A DNA stretch of 64,000 nt from Phymorhynchus buccinoides (GCA_017654935.2 CM065687.1:26401446-26465445), one strand, 5' to 3'. Counted from the stretch's first letter, positions 17,218 to 40,200 are shown. Program-made: numbers and translations. Notes: a model not told the origin generated them from the letters alone.

Positions 17218-18036
17218 ATGGAGGGCAGAAGCAACCCAGCACACAGTAAAGCCCAAGGCCCGGCCTTCATGCCAGCCACAGCCCTGGTTCTGACAGTCAC
17301 CCTGCTGATGATGGGCATCACCTGCAGCGGCCTCTTCAACGCAGCCACCGTAGACATAGGCCTGGAGCACTACGCTGAACAGCCCCTGCCCTGGCTTCTG
17401 CCCCACTACGTCCCCATGCCGCTCAACACCCTCATCAATGCCGGCTATTTAATGAGCGCGGTTTACTGGTGTGTTATCATTCTGCAGGAAAAAGGTGTGT
17501 CGACAAACGATGCGTACATTTTCTTTATGTTTAACTGTATGGGTTTTGTGTACAGTTTCGTGCAGCTGTACAGGATCGTGATGCAGACGCTGTGTAGCGC
17601 CATTTTAGACCAGTGGTACACTCTCCCATTCATGATGTTGGTGTACATGTGGGCTCAGAGAGTGCTGGGTGAATGTTCGTGGAGGCGTTTTTATGCGTTG
17701 ATGTGTTTGTCGCTTGTGAGCTACGCTTTGACATTGCTGACATCTGTTGGGTTTGAGATAACTTTGGGCTGCCACATACTGTTAGCCGCTAAAGGAGCGT
17801 ACTCTTTGTACAGAGAAAAGCCTTCGGCGCCAGCTTTACAGTACTTTGTCCTGGGAATTGCAGCATGTTCAGGGTTTGTCATCTTGAAGCTGTTGGATCA
17901 TCATCTTCCGTTGCTTCACTGGATCTTCAGCTATGTTTCCGGACATTTCTTATCCAAAATATGTGATGTCCTTCAGTTTCACTGTGCCAACGGATTTTTC
18001 TTTACTGTTGTTTGCAAGTTAAAGAGACTGGATTGA
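17218..18036 (+). CDS. TMEM187: transmembrane protein 187
   Basis: An intact 272-codon frame matching the TMEM187 family along its length. Conserved blocks seen include GLEHYAEQPLPW, the LPHYVPMPLNTLINAGY segment, AILDQWYTLPFM, GFEITLGCH, FVILKLLDHHLP and GHFLSKICDVLQFH. About six hydrophobic helices are visible, so it is a multi-pass membrane protein; no signal peptide is needed. The first ATG (17218) is 12 bases after a good 3' splice site (polypyrimidine tract and TTCAG ending at 17205). A noncoding 5' exon is therefore expected upstream, with all coding sequence in one exon, as I recall for the vertebrate gene. The biochemical role of the family is not known. Candidate polyadenylation signals AATAAA lie at 18116 and 18536. 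Confidence 0.95.
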   Translation: MEGRSNPAHSKAQGPAFMPATALVLTVTLLMMGITCSGLFNAATVDIGLEHYAEQPLPWLLPHYVPMPLNTLINAGYLMSAVYWCVIILQEKGVSTNDAYIFFMFNCMGFVYSFVQLYRIVMQTLCSAILDQWYTLPFMMLVYMWAQRVLGECSWRRFYALMCLSLVSYALTLLTSVGFEITLGCHILLAAKGAYSLYREKPSAPALQYFVLGIAACSGFVILKLLDHHLPLLHWIFSYVSGHFLSKICDVLQFHCANGFFFTVVCKLKRLD

Positions 18037-18115
18037 ATTTTAGATTTAAAAAGCAGAGTGAAAAATATAAACAGGAAAGCAGATTATGATATATCAGCTT
18101 AAATGTAATGTTTGG

Positions 18116-18121
18116 AATAAA
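18116..18121 (+). terminator. candidate poly(A) signal for TMEM187
   Basis: An AATAAA hexamer 80 bases after the stop codon. A second AATAAA at 18536-18541 would give a longer 3' end. I cannot tell which is used. Confidence 0.4.
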
Positions 18122-19030
18122 TCAATGGGAACCCACTGGTATTGAAGTTGCTGGAAAACATCAGGCAAAAAAATGTTGAACTAATTGAAGGAACAAATTG
18201 GATTTGAATCAAGATAGTTTAAAAAAATTAAAAAATCGTTACTTGTGAAATGCTCATAACAAAAATGAATGTGAATACTGTCTTGTGTGTCTGGAAATGA
18301 GAGGACAAATCTGTTGTATTCTGTGGTGTAAATACAATGCTAGGCTGTTGATGACATGTTGCCTTTTTTCTGTTCTTATGATTTAATTATGGATGTACAG
18401 AGGCTGACACCACTTGATTCAAAGCTTCAGGGATGGGCGCCTTTGGTTATCAGTTCCAGCCTTTACCTGGGGTTGAAAGCAAGGATTTGGCATAGAGCAA
18501 ATTTTTAATGAAAGACTGGCATTTTATACTGTGATAATAAATTTGTGAAACCGTATAAAGGTTATAGATGAAGTGTTGTTTAGCCTCAATACATGTGTAG
18601 CTCTGCATAAATTTTAATAGAAAAAAAAAAAAAGAACATTTCATCAATGTATGTTGTGCAAATCAGTTTAGGATTCTAAGAGTTCATTTATTGCCTTGTG
18701 GGCTTTAAAAAATATTGTGGTGTTTTATATTGAATGTGTGTGTAGTTTTTGTATGGGTAACATTGTTTAGAGTCAATCCTGAGATGGATTTTAAATGGTT
18801 AGGTGGGTGAAAGGTTACTGGTTAGCAAAATGTTTTGGTATAAGTATGTTTTTAAATTGCGTTCCATTGACTCAGGAAAATTTAAAATGAACTTGGTGGG
18901 TTCGGAAATTTTATAAAAAATCCCCTTTGTTCCATTGATGTTTTGAATTTATTTTTAGGTATGTTTTTCTTAAGTTAATCTGTTGTACATTGTACAACCT
19001 ATAGGCCATATTACTTTTGATTCTCGTCTC

Positions 19031-19125
19031 CCCCCCCCCCCCCCCCACCCCCCCCCCTCCACCCCTTTATGTCAGTTGACTGTGTGTTGACTGTCTACGT
19101 CAGCTTAGGAGAGAGACTCAGAGAG

Positions 19126-19179
<54 letters not shown>

Positions 19180-19180
19180 G
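19031..19180. repeat. poly(C) run and (GA)n microsatellite
   Basis: C runs of 8 or more at about 19029-19057, and (GA)n at about 19127-19175. A GT/poly(G) run follows at 19254-19296. Confidence 0.9.
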
Positions 19181-19383
19181 ATGCTTTATTCAACAGTTGT
19201 ATCATGTATTTTGCTTTGGGTAGGGTGAGTGGTGGTGATTGTGGTGATGTAATGGTGTGTATGTGTGTGTGTGTGTGTGTGTGGGGGGGGGGGGGGCATG
19301 TATGTGTATGCATATTTGCATGTGTGTGAGCAACTATATGTCTTTGTAAAAATTTGTTGAACTTCTTGTTTTTATTTTTTGGT

Positions 19384-19458
19384 TAAGTGCAAAGAGCTCC
19401 ACATTGGGTGGAGGAGTGTGCTATATAAATGCTTCACTATTATTATTATTATTATTAC
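19384..19458 (+). repeat. SINE-like 3' tail with ATT repeats
   Basis: The sequence AAGTGCAAAGAGCTCCAC ... GTGTGCTATATAAATGCTTC ends in (ATT)n. This matches the general form of molluscan tRNA-derived SINE tails. The head of the element was not recognised, so this may be a 5'-truncated copy. Confidence 0.55.
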
Positions 19459-19840
19459 TTCTAAGTTCTATCCTGAACTTTGTCAGAAATCAATGAAATG
19501 TTTAATTCAAATGAGTTAAATTACTAGTTATAACTTGTGTAACTTATGTGACAATAATATATGACATAACTATGTGCAGGTCATTTTTAATAGACATTCT
19601 TATTTGTGGTATTTCTGAAAATTGGAAATTGATTGTGAAGAACAGCAGCTGTATTCATGTCATTTTACAGTATTAAAGTAAACTATTACTATTAGCATAA
19701 CTGTATGTTTGGGAAGTGTACTTGATGTTTGTGACAAATTTTGTTAATCAGAATCGGACGAGAATATTTTGATGCTAAAGTATGGCTCGCACAGTCACAG
19801 TTTTTCTCATGATGCAATGTGAAGTTTACTGTGATACTCT

Positions 19841-19844
<4 letters not shown>

Positions 19845-19874
<30 letters not shown>

Positions 19875-19944
19875 GTTTGCACGTGCGCATACGCACACGC
19901 ACACACACACACACACACACACAAGTTTGCACGTGCGCACACGC

Positions 19945-19983
<39 letters not shown>

Positions 19984-19990
19984 CACTCAC
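19845..19990. repeat. (CA)n microsatellite with duplicated flank
   Basis: Two blocks of CA, each following or preceding AAGTTTGCACGTGCGCA. The whole CA-plus-flank unit is duplicated. Confidence 0.9.
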
Positions 19991-20319
19991 TATGTGGGTT
20001 GGGTTTTTTTTATTAACAAAGCACAGCAGTTTTAAAGAAAAAGAAAAACATGAAAAAATATGTGTTTTAGAGAATCATTGTGTTTCAAAGAGAATCGTTG
20101 TGTTTCAAAGAGAATTGTAGCATCTCTAATTTATACAAGTTATAAACATGCATACCATCGCAAAATGGTGTACTAAAGTTGAATGTTTGTTTAAACAAAA
20201 AGGATTTGTACACGTTCACAAATAAGGTCTACCATTGTTCTTTTTTAAACACTTTTTGAATCCAAACGAACGAAAGACTCACATATGTTCTGACCAGTGA
20301 TGCATTGCATACAGATGCA

Positions 20320-20716
20320 CACATAACTATGCACAAGTGCGTGCGCGCAAAAGCTCACACACAAACACACACAGAGGTGTAGGTGCAGGCATGTTTCTCA
20401 CATTCACACTCGCACTCATGCATACATGAACACATACACAGACACACTCGCACATGCACGCATGCATACACACAAACACACACACACATACACACACACT
20501 CACACTTATGCACACAAATCACACACACACATGCATGCATGCATGCACACACACATACTCACGCACACACACGCATGCACACAAACACACACACACTCGC
20601 ACTCATGCACACACACCCTCACACACACATATGTGCGTGCGTGCACACACACACACACACAAGACTGGGTAGTTGCTCTTTCACATACATAAGTGTGAGC
20701 AGGCAGGATCACATTT

Positions 20717-20783
<67 letters not shown>

Positions 20784-20785
20784 AA
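20320..20785. repeat. CA-rich microsatellite cluster
   Basis: ACAC/ATGCATGC-rich sequence ending in about 60 bases of pure CA (20719-20780). It lies about 100 bases downstream of the stop codon of the minus-strand receptor gene, so it falls in its 3' untranslated region if transcribed. Confidence 0.9.
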
Positions 20786-20887
20786 AAGAGGCAGACAGAG
20801 AGAAAGAGACACAGAGTGAGAGAAGGAACATGAAGAAATGTAAAATTCCAAGTGCTGGCACATCACATTATTTAGAACACCGTCCTG

Positions 20888-31442
<10,555 letters not shown>

Positions 31443-31526
31443 CTTTAGAGAGAAAGAAAGAAAGAGAAAATAAGAAAATATGTGTAGATTAAACGAGCAT
31501 TTACGTTTTAGGTAGGCTTATCAGGT

Positions 31527-32026
31527 NNNNNNNNNNNNNNNNNNNNNNNNNNNNNNNNNNNNNNNNNNNNNNNNNNNNNNNNNNNNNNNNNNNNNNNNNN
31601 NNNNNNNNNNNNNNNNNNNNNNNNNNNNNNNNNNNNNNNNNNNNNNNNNNNNNNNNNNNNNNNNNNNNNNNNNNNNNNNNNNNNNNNNNNNNNNNNNNNN
31701 NNNNNNNNNNNNNNNNNNNNNNNNNNNNNNNNNNNNNNNNNNNNNNNNNNNNNNNNNNNNNNNNNNNNNNNNNNNNNNNNNNNNNNNNNNNNNNNNNNNN
31801 NNNNNNNNNNNNNNNNNNNNNNNNNNNNNNNNNNNNNNNNNNNNNNNNNNNNNNNNNNNNNNNNNNNNNNNNNNNNNNNNNNNNNNNNNNNNNNNNNNNN
31901 NNNNNNNNNNNNNNNNNNNNNNNNNNNNNNNNNNNNNNNNNNNNNNNNNNNNNNNNNNNNNNNNNNNNNNNNNNNNNNNNNNNNNNNNNNNNNNNNNNNN
32001 NNNNNNNNNNNNNNNNNNNNNNNNNN
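31527..32026. other. assembly gap (500 N)
   Basis: Exactly 500 N, the usual placeholder for a gap of unknown size. It sits between the first visible exon of the receptor gene (minus) and the Kelch gene (plus). The missing 5' ends of either or both could lie in it. Confidence 0.98.
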
Positions 32027-32436
32027 ACCATTCTGAGAAAATTATACTTTTGAAAGTTGCAGACAATGCTCTTTTTAGTGATACAAGAAACATTCTTGTA
32101 TATTTTTCCGTTCTTGAGTTATGAGCATTAGTAGGGTGAGCATTGGTCATTTTGAGAAAACACAGTCTAAAGTCTAGCCTAGCTGAAGAAAATGCATTGA
32201 CCTACTCATTTTAAAACTCTTATAAGACCATTTAGAGACCATATCAAAGATTGTCCTTTATAAATTTGAAATATACGATGTTAGAGAACAAGAAGATACC
32301 CATAACTCAAAATTGACAAAAATGAGATTTAAAAAAATAATTTCCAAGTCTGTTTTGAGAAACTAGCCCAGCGACTTAATGTCCCTTTCGTGATGTAAGA
32401 TCACATATATGATTTTTTTTTATAGTATTGGAATAT

Positions 32437-32680
32437 AATGACACAGCTTAGTCTTTCGTGGCAGACTATGACTCTCTAACTAGTGGGCATTTGCACTGGC
32501 TCTAGCGCTGCAGTCAATAAGATTGGTTGGCCTTTGGGGACCTTCCCCAACGCCAACTGTCGCCCTCAAATCCCTTTGGCCAAGAGAGTGGGGATGTACC
32601 CTTCTCTACTATAAACAAATTGTAGCCCAGCACGCCGGAATAGCAGCTGCCCCTCTGCGACAGACAGGCAGCATTTAGCC
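32437..32680 (-). repeat. dispersed ~280-bp repeat, copy 3
   Basis: Reverse complement of the 27552-27838 family: CAGCTTAGTCTTTCGTGGCA, GGTTGGCCTTTGGGGACC, CAAATCCCTTTGGCCAAGAG and CTCTGCGACAGACAGGCAGC are all present. Confidence 0.85.
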
Positions 32681-32879
32681 CGTTTTCTTCTTATTTATTA
32701 CTAAATGAATCTTCGGTGCAACGACCGCCTCTCTATTACGGGCAGTTTGGGCCAGTCGGTTGGGGGAGGTCGGAATAAGCTTACTGAGTTTCGACTGTAT
32801 ATTGTTACGCTTTATAAAAACCATGCAACAACAAAAAACGTTTATGGAAACCATGCAAATCTACAAATAAGCATACTTT

Positions 32880-33175
32880 TTTTTTTTTTTTTTGCTGTCC
32901 CATCTTCTGGGCCGTACAGTGGCGTTGCTCCCACGCCGTTCGTTCCGAATCCCAATTCGCAGCTACACCCCGGTTTCTTTAAGTCGCAGAATCCGAGACC
33001 AGCAGTCCAAGGGGAGCGAATCTATGTTAGGCCGTCAGGAGGCAACCAACCGAGGAGACACTGCACTTCTGCTGAATCATTTCGGTGGAGTTCAGTGGAG
33101 CCTGTTCAGGACACCACCTACTAAGCCCCCTACTGACGACACTATTCTCTTAGTCGCGGAGCCAGCGTGAGTGAG
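32880..33175 (+). other. unassigned open region after a T run
   Basis: After about 15 T, two frames stay open for 75-95 codons, one ending GGVQWSLFRTPPTKPPTDD and a stop near 33170. No domain is recognisable and the two frames compete. It could be a decayed element or a noncoding exon of the Kelch gene. The rest of 32027-34066 shows only MITEs and AT-rich sequence. Confidence 0.25.
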
Positions 33176-33395
33176 GTTCTCCTCCGAGGGCGCCACCACG
33201 ACCGTCCACCGACAGCCCACCAGAACACACTGATCCCCATGACTTTGACCCGAACGCACCAAGGCATAGACTGGATTGGAAACCGAAACTGAGGTCACCA
33301 TACTCTTTGTTGATTTAAGTATCTTCAATCTTCCACTCTCAGTTCAGGTCTCAGTATTTAAATTCAGTATTAGACAATGCCTTTAAGAGCAGTTA

Positions 33396-33571
33396 CAGTG
33401 GAACCTCCGTTGCAAGACCTTCAAACATAATCGAAAATGAGGTTTTAAATGGGAGGGAGTTGTATAAGGGAGGTAATTTTAATACTGACAAAGAAGGGCA
33501 ATGTATCAGAGAAGTAGGTCTTATATGGGAGGGAGTCTTATACGGGGGGTCTTATGAGGGAGGTTCCACTG
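33396..33571. mobile_element. TA-flanked MITE with CAGTGGAACCTCC ends
   Basis: 176 bases, with terminal inverted repeats CAGTGGAACCTCC and GGAGGTTCCACTG and a TA duplication on both sides (33394-33395 and 33572-33573). It is noncoding, with internal repeats of GGGAGG.GTCTTAT. A decayed relative is at about 53735-53819. Confidence 0.85.
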
Positions 33572-33790
33572 TATTTATTTCAAATGCATCTTCCATGCGT
33601 TTTGCATTTTGATTTATCAAAGAACTTTATCATGTTAAAATATGTGTAGCTGAATGCGAGTTTCGTAATTGTAAAATCAAAACAAAAAGGAGAGAAAAAT
33701 AATCATACAAAATTACTCCTTGTTTTATCGTTAACAATTTTTTTTACAAGCAGAACTTTACCCACACATTGATATAGTATGAGACTTAGT

Positions 33791-33865
33791 ACAATGATAT
33801 CTTAGAAGTCCTTCTAAAGCAGTAGGATTTAATAGGACTTTAGAAGGACTTCTAAGATATTATGA
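33791..33865. repeat. 75-bp hairpin
   Basis: The arms ATATCTTAGAAGTCCTTCTA and TAGAAGGACTTCTAAGATAT are exact complements around an 18-base spacer. It may be a MITE core. No host role is visible. Confidence 0.7.
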
Positions 33866-34066
33866 TGATAAATATCGTACTATCTCAACGTGAATACAGT
33901 CCCTGGTCATATTTATATAGTTGTGACGTGTTTTTTTCCTGTCTATTGATGTTCTAATCTGAGTTTTATCTTGTTTCTTCGTTTCATTGTTTAAAGCGAC
34001 TGGTTCTCCCTCCCCCTTCCACCCCGTCTTCATCACACCCACCTCACTACCACCACTCTCCCTCAG

Positions 34067-34279
34067 TCAACACCACCTCCGCCCCCCTGACCCCCCTCAC
34101 CTCTGACGTGATCCTGGCGGTAGGGGGAGTGAACCCTTTCCGGCCTGATGTGGAGGAGCAGGCTCGCCTTGTGCAGCAGTTCCACCCTCGGCAGAACCGC
34201 TGGACCACCGTGACCCGTCTGCCCGACGGCAGGCACCACCACGGCGTCGTGATGCTCAGAGGGTGCCTCTACATCATAG
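34067..34279 (+). CDS. Kelch gene exon 1 (of those seen)
   Basis: 213 nt, phase 1-1. The acceptor CTCTCCCTCAG precedes TCAACACCACC. It encodes [16 protein letters not shown], then [19 protein letters not shown] and LRGCLYIIG, covering blade 1. The donor is ATAG/GTCAGG. A MITE begins at the third intron base. Confidence 0.85.
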
Positions 34280-37200
34280 GTCAGGGCTCCCAATCGTCAC
34301 GCAAAACAAGGGGTCCCAGGGACTCCTTCACTTACAGTATAGAAGGTCCTAGAGGAGGGATAGAGGGTCCCAGTGGTATTGCGAATGCTACAAATAATTT
34401 TTCTAATGCATCCCTGGGACCCCCTGCACATTCTTTTAGAGGGTCCGTTAGAATTTTAGTGCTTCATAGACCCCCCCCACCCCCAAATAGGGGTGCCTGG
34501 GAGCCCTGGGTCAGACTTATTGTAGGCCAGGTAGGCCTATATTATGACAGGCAAGATGAATACGTGGCCAGGTATATCGTATGTAAGATGTATATCATGT
34601 ATGCCAGCTAGTGCATCCCTGGGACCCCCTGCACAATCTTTTAGAGGGTCCTTTAGAATTTTAGTCATATTTATATAGTTGTGACGTTTGGGAGCCCTGG
34701 TCCAGACTTATTGTAGGCCAGGTAGGCCTATATTATGACAGGCAAGATGAATATACGTGGCCAGATATATCGTATGTAAGATGTATCATGATGTATGCCA
34801 GCCTGTCGGTCTTCGAGTACATGTCTTGTATGACTTCCAGATAACAACAGAGGCGGCTGCTTTTCGTCTAAGCGGTTAACCCCAATCCTTTCCCCAAACT
34901 CCATGAAAGTGTATTTTGTTTTTGGTTAAAAGCCAGTATATTCATCTACACTCACCCCCACCCACCCCTAACATTTAACATTTTAGGCTTATATATTTTG
35001 TTCACGTTTGCAGTTTCTTTTCTAGATCATTTCTTTAATGGCCCTACGGGAGATCACTCTACTTGCCTGTTTTCTTCCCTTTTTCAAACCGAAGGCAGAA
35101 TCTATTTTTGCCATGCGCGTGCAAAGAGAGAAAGTGAGAGTGAGTGTTCTGTTGCTAAGAAACTGACTTCAAATGCAGCGCCACCTGGTCACGGTCAAGG
35201 GCTGAGCTAAGGACCATAATTCCACCTAAACCGACTCGTTTCTTTCCCGTACCTCACACACAGTCTGTCAGGCTTCCACTGCTAGCTATTTTTGTGTGTG
35301 TTCAGGAGGTTCCATTCTGGACGACCTGAACCCTGACCACCTGTGTAACCCTTGCGCGTCCTGTTACCGTTACGAGGTGTCCAGCGGCCAGTGGTCCGCC
35401 ATTGCGCCCCTGGGTGTGGCCCGGATGTACCACGCCACCGCCATATTGAATGACGTCATCTTCGTCGTGGCCGGTCAGACGCTCCAGGCCAGGTGAGCGC
35501 ATCAATCTAAACACCATTGTTTTTTGAGTGCACGAACGTACATGCTTACACAAAAACAACCTGAAGCTCTACAGGCAACAGGGAACAAGTACTCACGCAT
35601 TCATCCATCAAACGATATATATGGGGACTCTTGGGAAAACATATAATTACTATGCATGGTTATATATGCATGAGATTGCACACAAATATAACAGACACTC
35701 CCTTGTTCGTCCTTTTAACCCCCCCCCCACCGACTTTACACACACAAACACGCTCACACAATTATGCACATGCATGCATACACACAACGTTGATGCAAGT
35801 AGATTTTGAGGACCCTCTTGTCAATTACTGGAATTCTACCCTATATTAACAACGTGTGCAAGAATGAAGAATAATACAGTAAACACATAAACTGAGTGAT
35901 AGGTCGGCAACTGAATGTTTGACTTTAGAAAATGAATGAACAGCTTGGGGTAAGCGTTCATGTCAACATGCACTCATGCGTGCTTGGTTTGGTTTTTTCT
36001 CATGCGTATAATGTAATATAGTTTGCGGGATCATTGTTAACGTGCTTTGAAGCTGGTAAAAAATGATAAGTCTTGAATAACCAAATACTTCTTTCACCAC
36101 AACATTCCTTTCCTTTGTAGGGGAAGACGGGGTAAAAAGCGCATGGGCGGGTAAGAAGCCCACCCCAATTATCTCTTGAAATGAAGCAAATGTCAGTCTC
36201 ATTTTGCCCATGAGACGAGCGTTAATGTCTAGCATTCGTCTTATGGGCAAATTTGACTGAAATTTTCTTTCTTTCATGAGATAATTTTCTTACCCGCCCA
36301 TGCGCTTTTTACCCCGTTTCCCCTAATCCATTCTTTCTGCTTTTTTTTTTTTTTTTTTTTTACCCCGCAGACCTCTGAGCTCCATGGAGTGTTACCGGCC
36401 AGAGGTCGGGGAGTGGGAGGGCGGGGTGGGGCTGTGTGAGGGGCGGATAGGGGTGGCGGTGGCCGCCCACAGGGGGCAGCTGTTCGCCGCGGGCGGCTTC
36501 CTGCAGACCCAGCAGGAGCACGTGGTGCGAGACACCGTGGAGGTCTTCAACCCCAGAACTGGCTGGTAAGGACACTTACGATGTATGTATACTTGTTTGG
36601 TGTTTCCGACAAATGACTGCCAGATAGCTGCCATTCCGGTGGGCTGGGTTAAAGTTTGTTTATAGCGGAGAAGCCTTGCCCAGGGTACATTGCCACTCTC
36701 TCGGCCAAAGGGATTTGAGGACAAGAGTTGGCATTGGGCAAGGCCCCCCCAAAGACCAACCAATCCCATTGGCTGCAGCACTAGAGCCAGTGCAGATGCC
36801 CCCTAGTTAGAGAGTCATAATGTTCCACGAACGACTAAGCTGTACCATGATTTTCTAAAACCGTACAATATCAGTAACAACATTAATCTCAGTGCTGTGA
36901 CCATGGGGATCAGTTGTCCTTTGGGTAGGTCTTAGTATCTCCAACGCGAGAACTGACTGATAATGATACTTAGGATACTCACCATGCAACCATGAAAATA
37001 AGTTAGCCTTTGGGGACCGTCTCCAACAGCCAACTTTCCTAAATAGTTCAGAAGGAAACCGTCTCTAGAACGCCTAGAAAACTAGATTTTTCATTTAAAA
37101 AAAAAATTTTTGGGGATAGAATGTTACGCAAACTATATTTAAACGGTTATATCTTCATATTGATCAGGATATAAGAGGCGATTTTTTTTAACAGAATACT

Positions 37201-40200
37201 TCTTAAACATCATACTACCAATACCAGTTGGATTTTTTTAGCCATCTCAAAAAAAAAAAAGAAGAAAAAATATTGTTTTCTAAGCGATTTAGAGACGGTT
37301 TCCTTCTGGACTAAAAGCCCCTGTGGCTTAGAGAGTTGGGGATGTCACATGGGTAAGGCGTCTTCAGTATAATGCCGGTAATAACAATCTCAGTGCTGCA
37401 ACCACGGGGAGTAGTTGGCCTTTGGGGACCATCTCCAACAGCCAACGTTCCAATGGCTTAGGGACTGGGGATGCGATGTCTCTTCAAGTGACAAGGCATC
37501 TTCACTATCAATATATATCCGCTGAGCCTTTTCCAGAATAGTAGTTACCAAAAGATCCAAATCCAAAAAGTTTATTTCCAAAAAACCCTGATGGCACAAG
37601 AAAATGTATATAAATGCCATTCACATTTGCGGCATCAAACATTACAAATATTTGAAGAAACAAATATTAGCTCAAAAGACTTCTGAACAGTACACATCAA
37701 CATACATGGGCTCAAAAAATATTTTTTAACAGTGCTCATCACCATATAGACAAGCACATACTCCCCATCATACTCAGTTGCTGGAATTTCACATATGACC
37801 TCTGCTATGTGGTCGTCACGTCTGAGCGACAAAAATCCATATTTACTCCAAAAAAACTTTATGGAATGTTGTTGTTTGAGTGATGACTTAACCCTTCCCC
37901 CAACAATTTGTTGACAACACTGAACACTGAAAACTTCATTTTTCAAGGAGAGACAAACATTGTATGGAATTAAACATACAAACAAAGACAAAAACATACT
38001 TTTTTTGTGAAGATGAAAAGCAGAACGTAATAACTTGAAGGGTCAGTATTGGCCAATACAACGACCATCTATTGCGAGAGTGAATGCTCTTGGAAGGTGC
38101 TTGAGTACTGACCAAACAAGGGGGTAACTATCACCAATAACCCTATTCGAATGGCTGCCTTTTGCAAGAGTGAATGCCCTTTTGGATACTGACCAACAAG
38201 GGCTTAACTCTCACTGTCAAGGGAGTTAATAACCCTACTTGCAGTGTCCAGTAAGGGCAAGATGACGAGAAACAAAAGGATAAGAAGCTAGGCTAGAAAA
38301 AAAGTATCCACAAGTACACAAAGAAAACAAACGCCCATCATCAGATTATGTGGGAAATGTTCAAGCGTTTTGCACACTTTTCGTCAGGCCATTATTGCCG
38401 TGACACAAAACACAAAACTATATAGAAAAAAAAGTATGTGATGTAAGTGAGAAAAGTGCATAGTTGGGGGTGCCTTTTACTTCATCAAACATACTTTAGA
38501 GGATTTTTTTTAAAATTTACAAACTCATTGGCTCCCTCGTGGGGATACACCGGGGGTCTTTTGTAAAAAAAAATAGTTCCCCCACCTTCTGGAAGTTCTG
38601 TGCTTGTAACTTCCTCTAAGTAACTTCCTCTAATCTGCCACTCTCTTTAACTCTGCCTTTTCCCTTTGCTTTCTATCATCTACTATCTTTCTGACTTATT
38701 GGCCCATTCTCCTGCCCTTTTTTCAAAAACATCTTCCAAATAATTTTTCTCCTTTGAGCTCTTCTGAAATCGGAATGTGTCGGCTGTACGCAGCGGGGAG
38801 AACAGTGAAAACTGAAAACCAGACGCATACGTGCCTTACCCATTGTGGCCATATGGCCTGGGAACGCAGAAGAAGAAGAAAAAACTCATTGGCATTTTCC
38901 CCTCTGTGCAGCTGGAGCCGCCTGAAGGGCCTGCCGTCTCCCAGGTGTCATGCGGGGCTGGCGGAGTGCGGGGGCATACGTACCTTAACCATTGTGGCCA
39001 TATGGCCTGGGAACGCAGAAGAAGAAGAAATTCATTGGCATATTTCCTTCTGTGCAGCTGGAGCCGCCTGAAGGGCCTGCCGTCGCCCAGGTGTCACGCG
39101 GGGCTGGCGGAGTGCGGGGACCGGCTGTACCTGGTGGGGGGGTCCACCTTCCCCGCGCACTCCGCCTCCGTCTGCAGCCTGCCCTCCCTGCTCCGATACG
39201 ACGACAACGACGACCGGTACGTCAGCTTGATGCTGCTGTGGTGTTAAAAGATACACTGACCCACCACGATTAAGTCCCATGTGTTTTTTTTGCTGGTGTG
39301 GTGTTAATAGACGATTTTCGGAGAAAAAACACACTAGGGGAGAGCACTTCGTGAAAATTAGAGTCGTTTACCTCGTTTACTCGGTCAAATACCATAGCAA
39401 CAATGCAACAATGGCGTCGATGCTTCAAACCGAAGGGTGCGAGTCAGCGACTTGCAAACATTATTTTGGGAAAAATTACTAGAGGGGTGGCCAGTGGCAT
39501 CAAACTGATAAAAGTTGCAAAAATGTGATGTAAAAATATGAATGACATAATATTTGTTAGAACGACGCACGGTGTTCTAAGTGCTGTATGTCTGCTCGAC
39601 GCTGAAACACACGAGTCGATAGGCTACGAGAGCTGATGGTAGAGTGACTTCCCCTGTTTGACCGATTGAATTAGGCAAGATCACTCCCACACACCATGAA
39701 ATTACTCCTCCTAATTATTTCCGAACAATTCCTATTGCTCAGCTGCAGCCAAAGGGACGTGTTGGCCTTTGGGGTACCTTCCCCAACGCCGGCTGTCCTG
39801 AAATCCTTCTGGCCGAGAGAGTGGGGATGTACCATGTACCATGGGCAAGGCATCTCCGCTATAAACAAATTCTAGCCCAGCCCGCCAAGATAGCATCTGC
39901 CCCCTCTGCTATCTGGCGGTCATGGTTCAGAAACGACTGACTGGCATATACCAGGACAGGGCAAGAAAGAGCAGGAACAGGAAAGGAAAGGTGTGCTTTG
40001 ATACTTCGTTATAAAGACGGGCGACAAAAGACTTTACAGTAACAAGCGCGGATTCGCAATCGTTTGTGGCATGCGACAATTGAAAACGAAACATCATTTT
40101 AAAGAGCAGCCTCAATTTGAAGTGCAGCCTCGATTTGAAGTGCGACAATTTTGTAGCCTCGATTTGAAGTGCGACAATTTTGGACCGACCAACCGACAGA

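Noticed and set aside
31501..32150. Open frames across the N gaps
   Set aside because: They consist of N translated as X. The same holds at 53043-53684.
36384..36781. 129-codon minus-strand frame over Kelch exon 3
   Set aside because: It is the antisense of a Kelch exon plus a dispersed repeat.
37635..37997. 120-codon minus-strand frame in Kelch intron 3
   Set aside because: No motif I recognise, no splice context and no neighbouring exons. It may be a decayed element, but I cannot support a gene.
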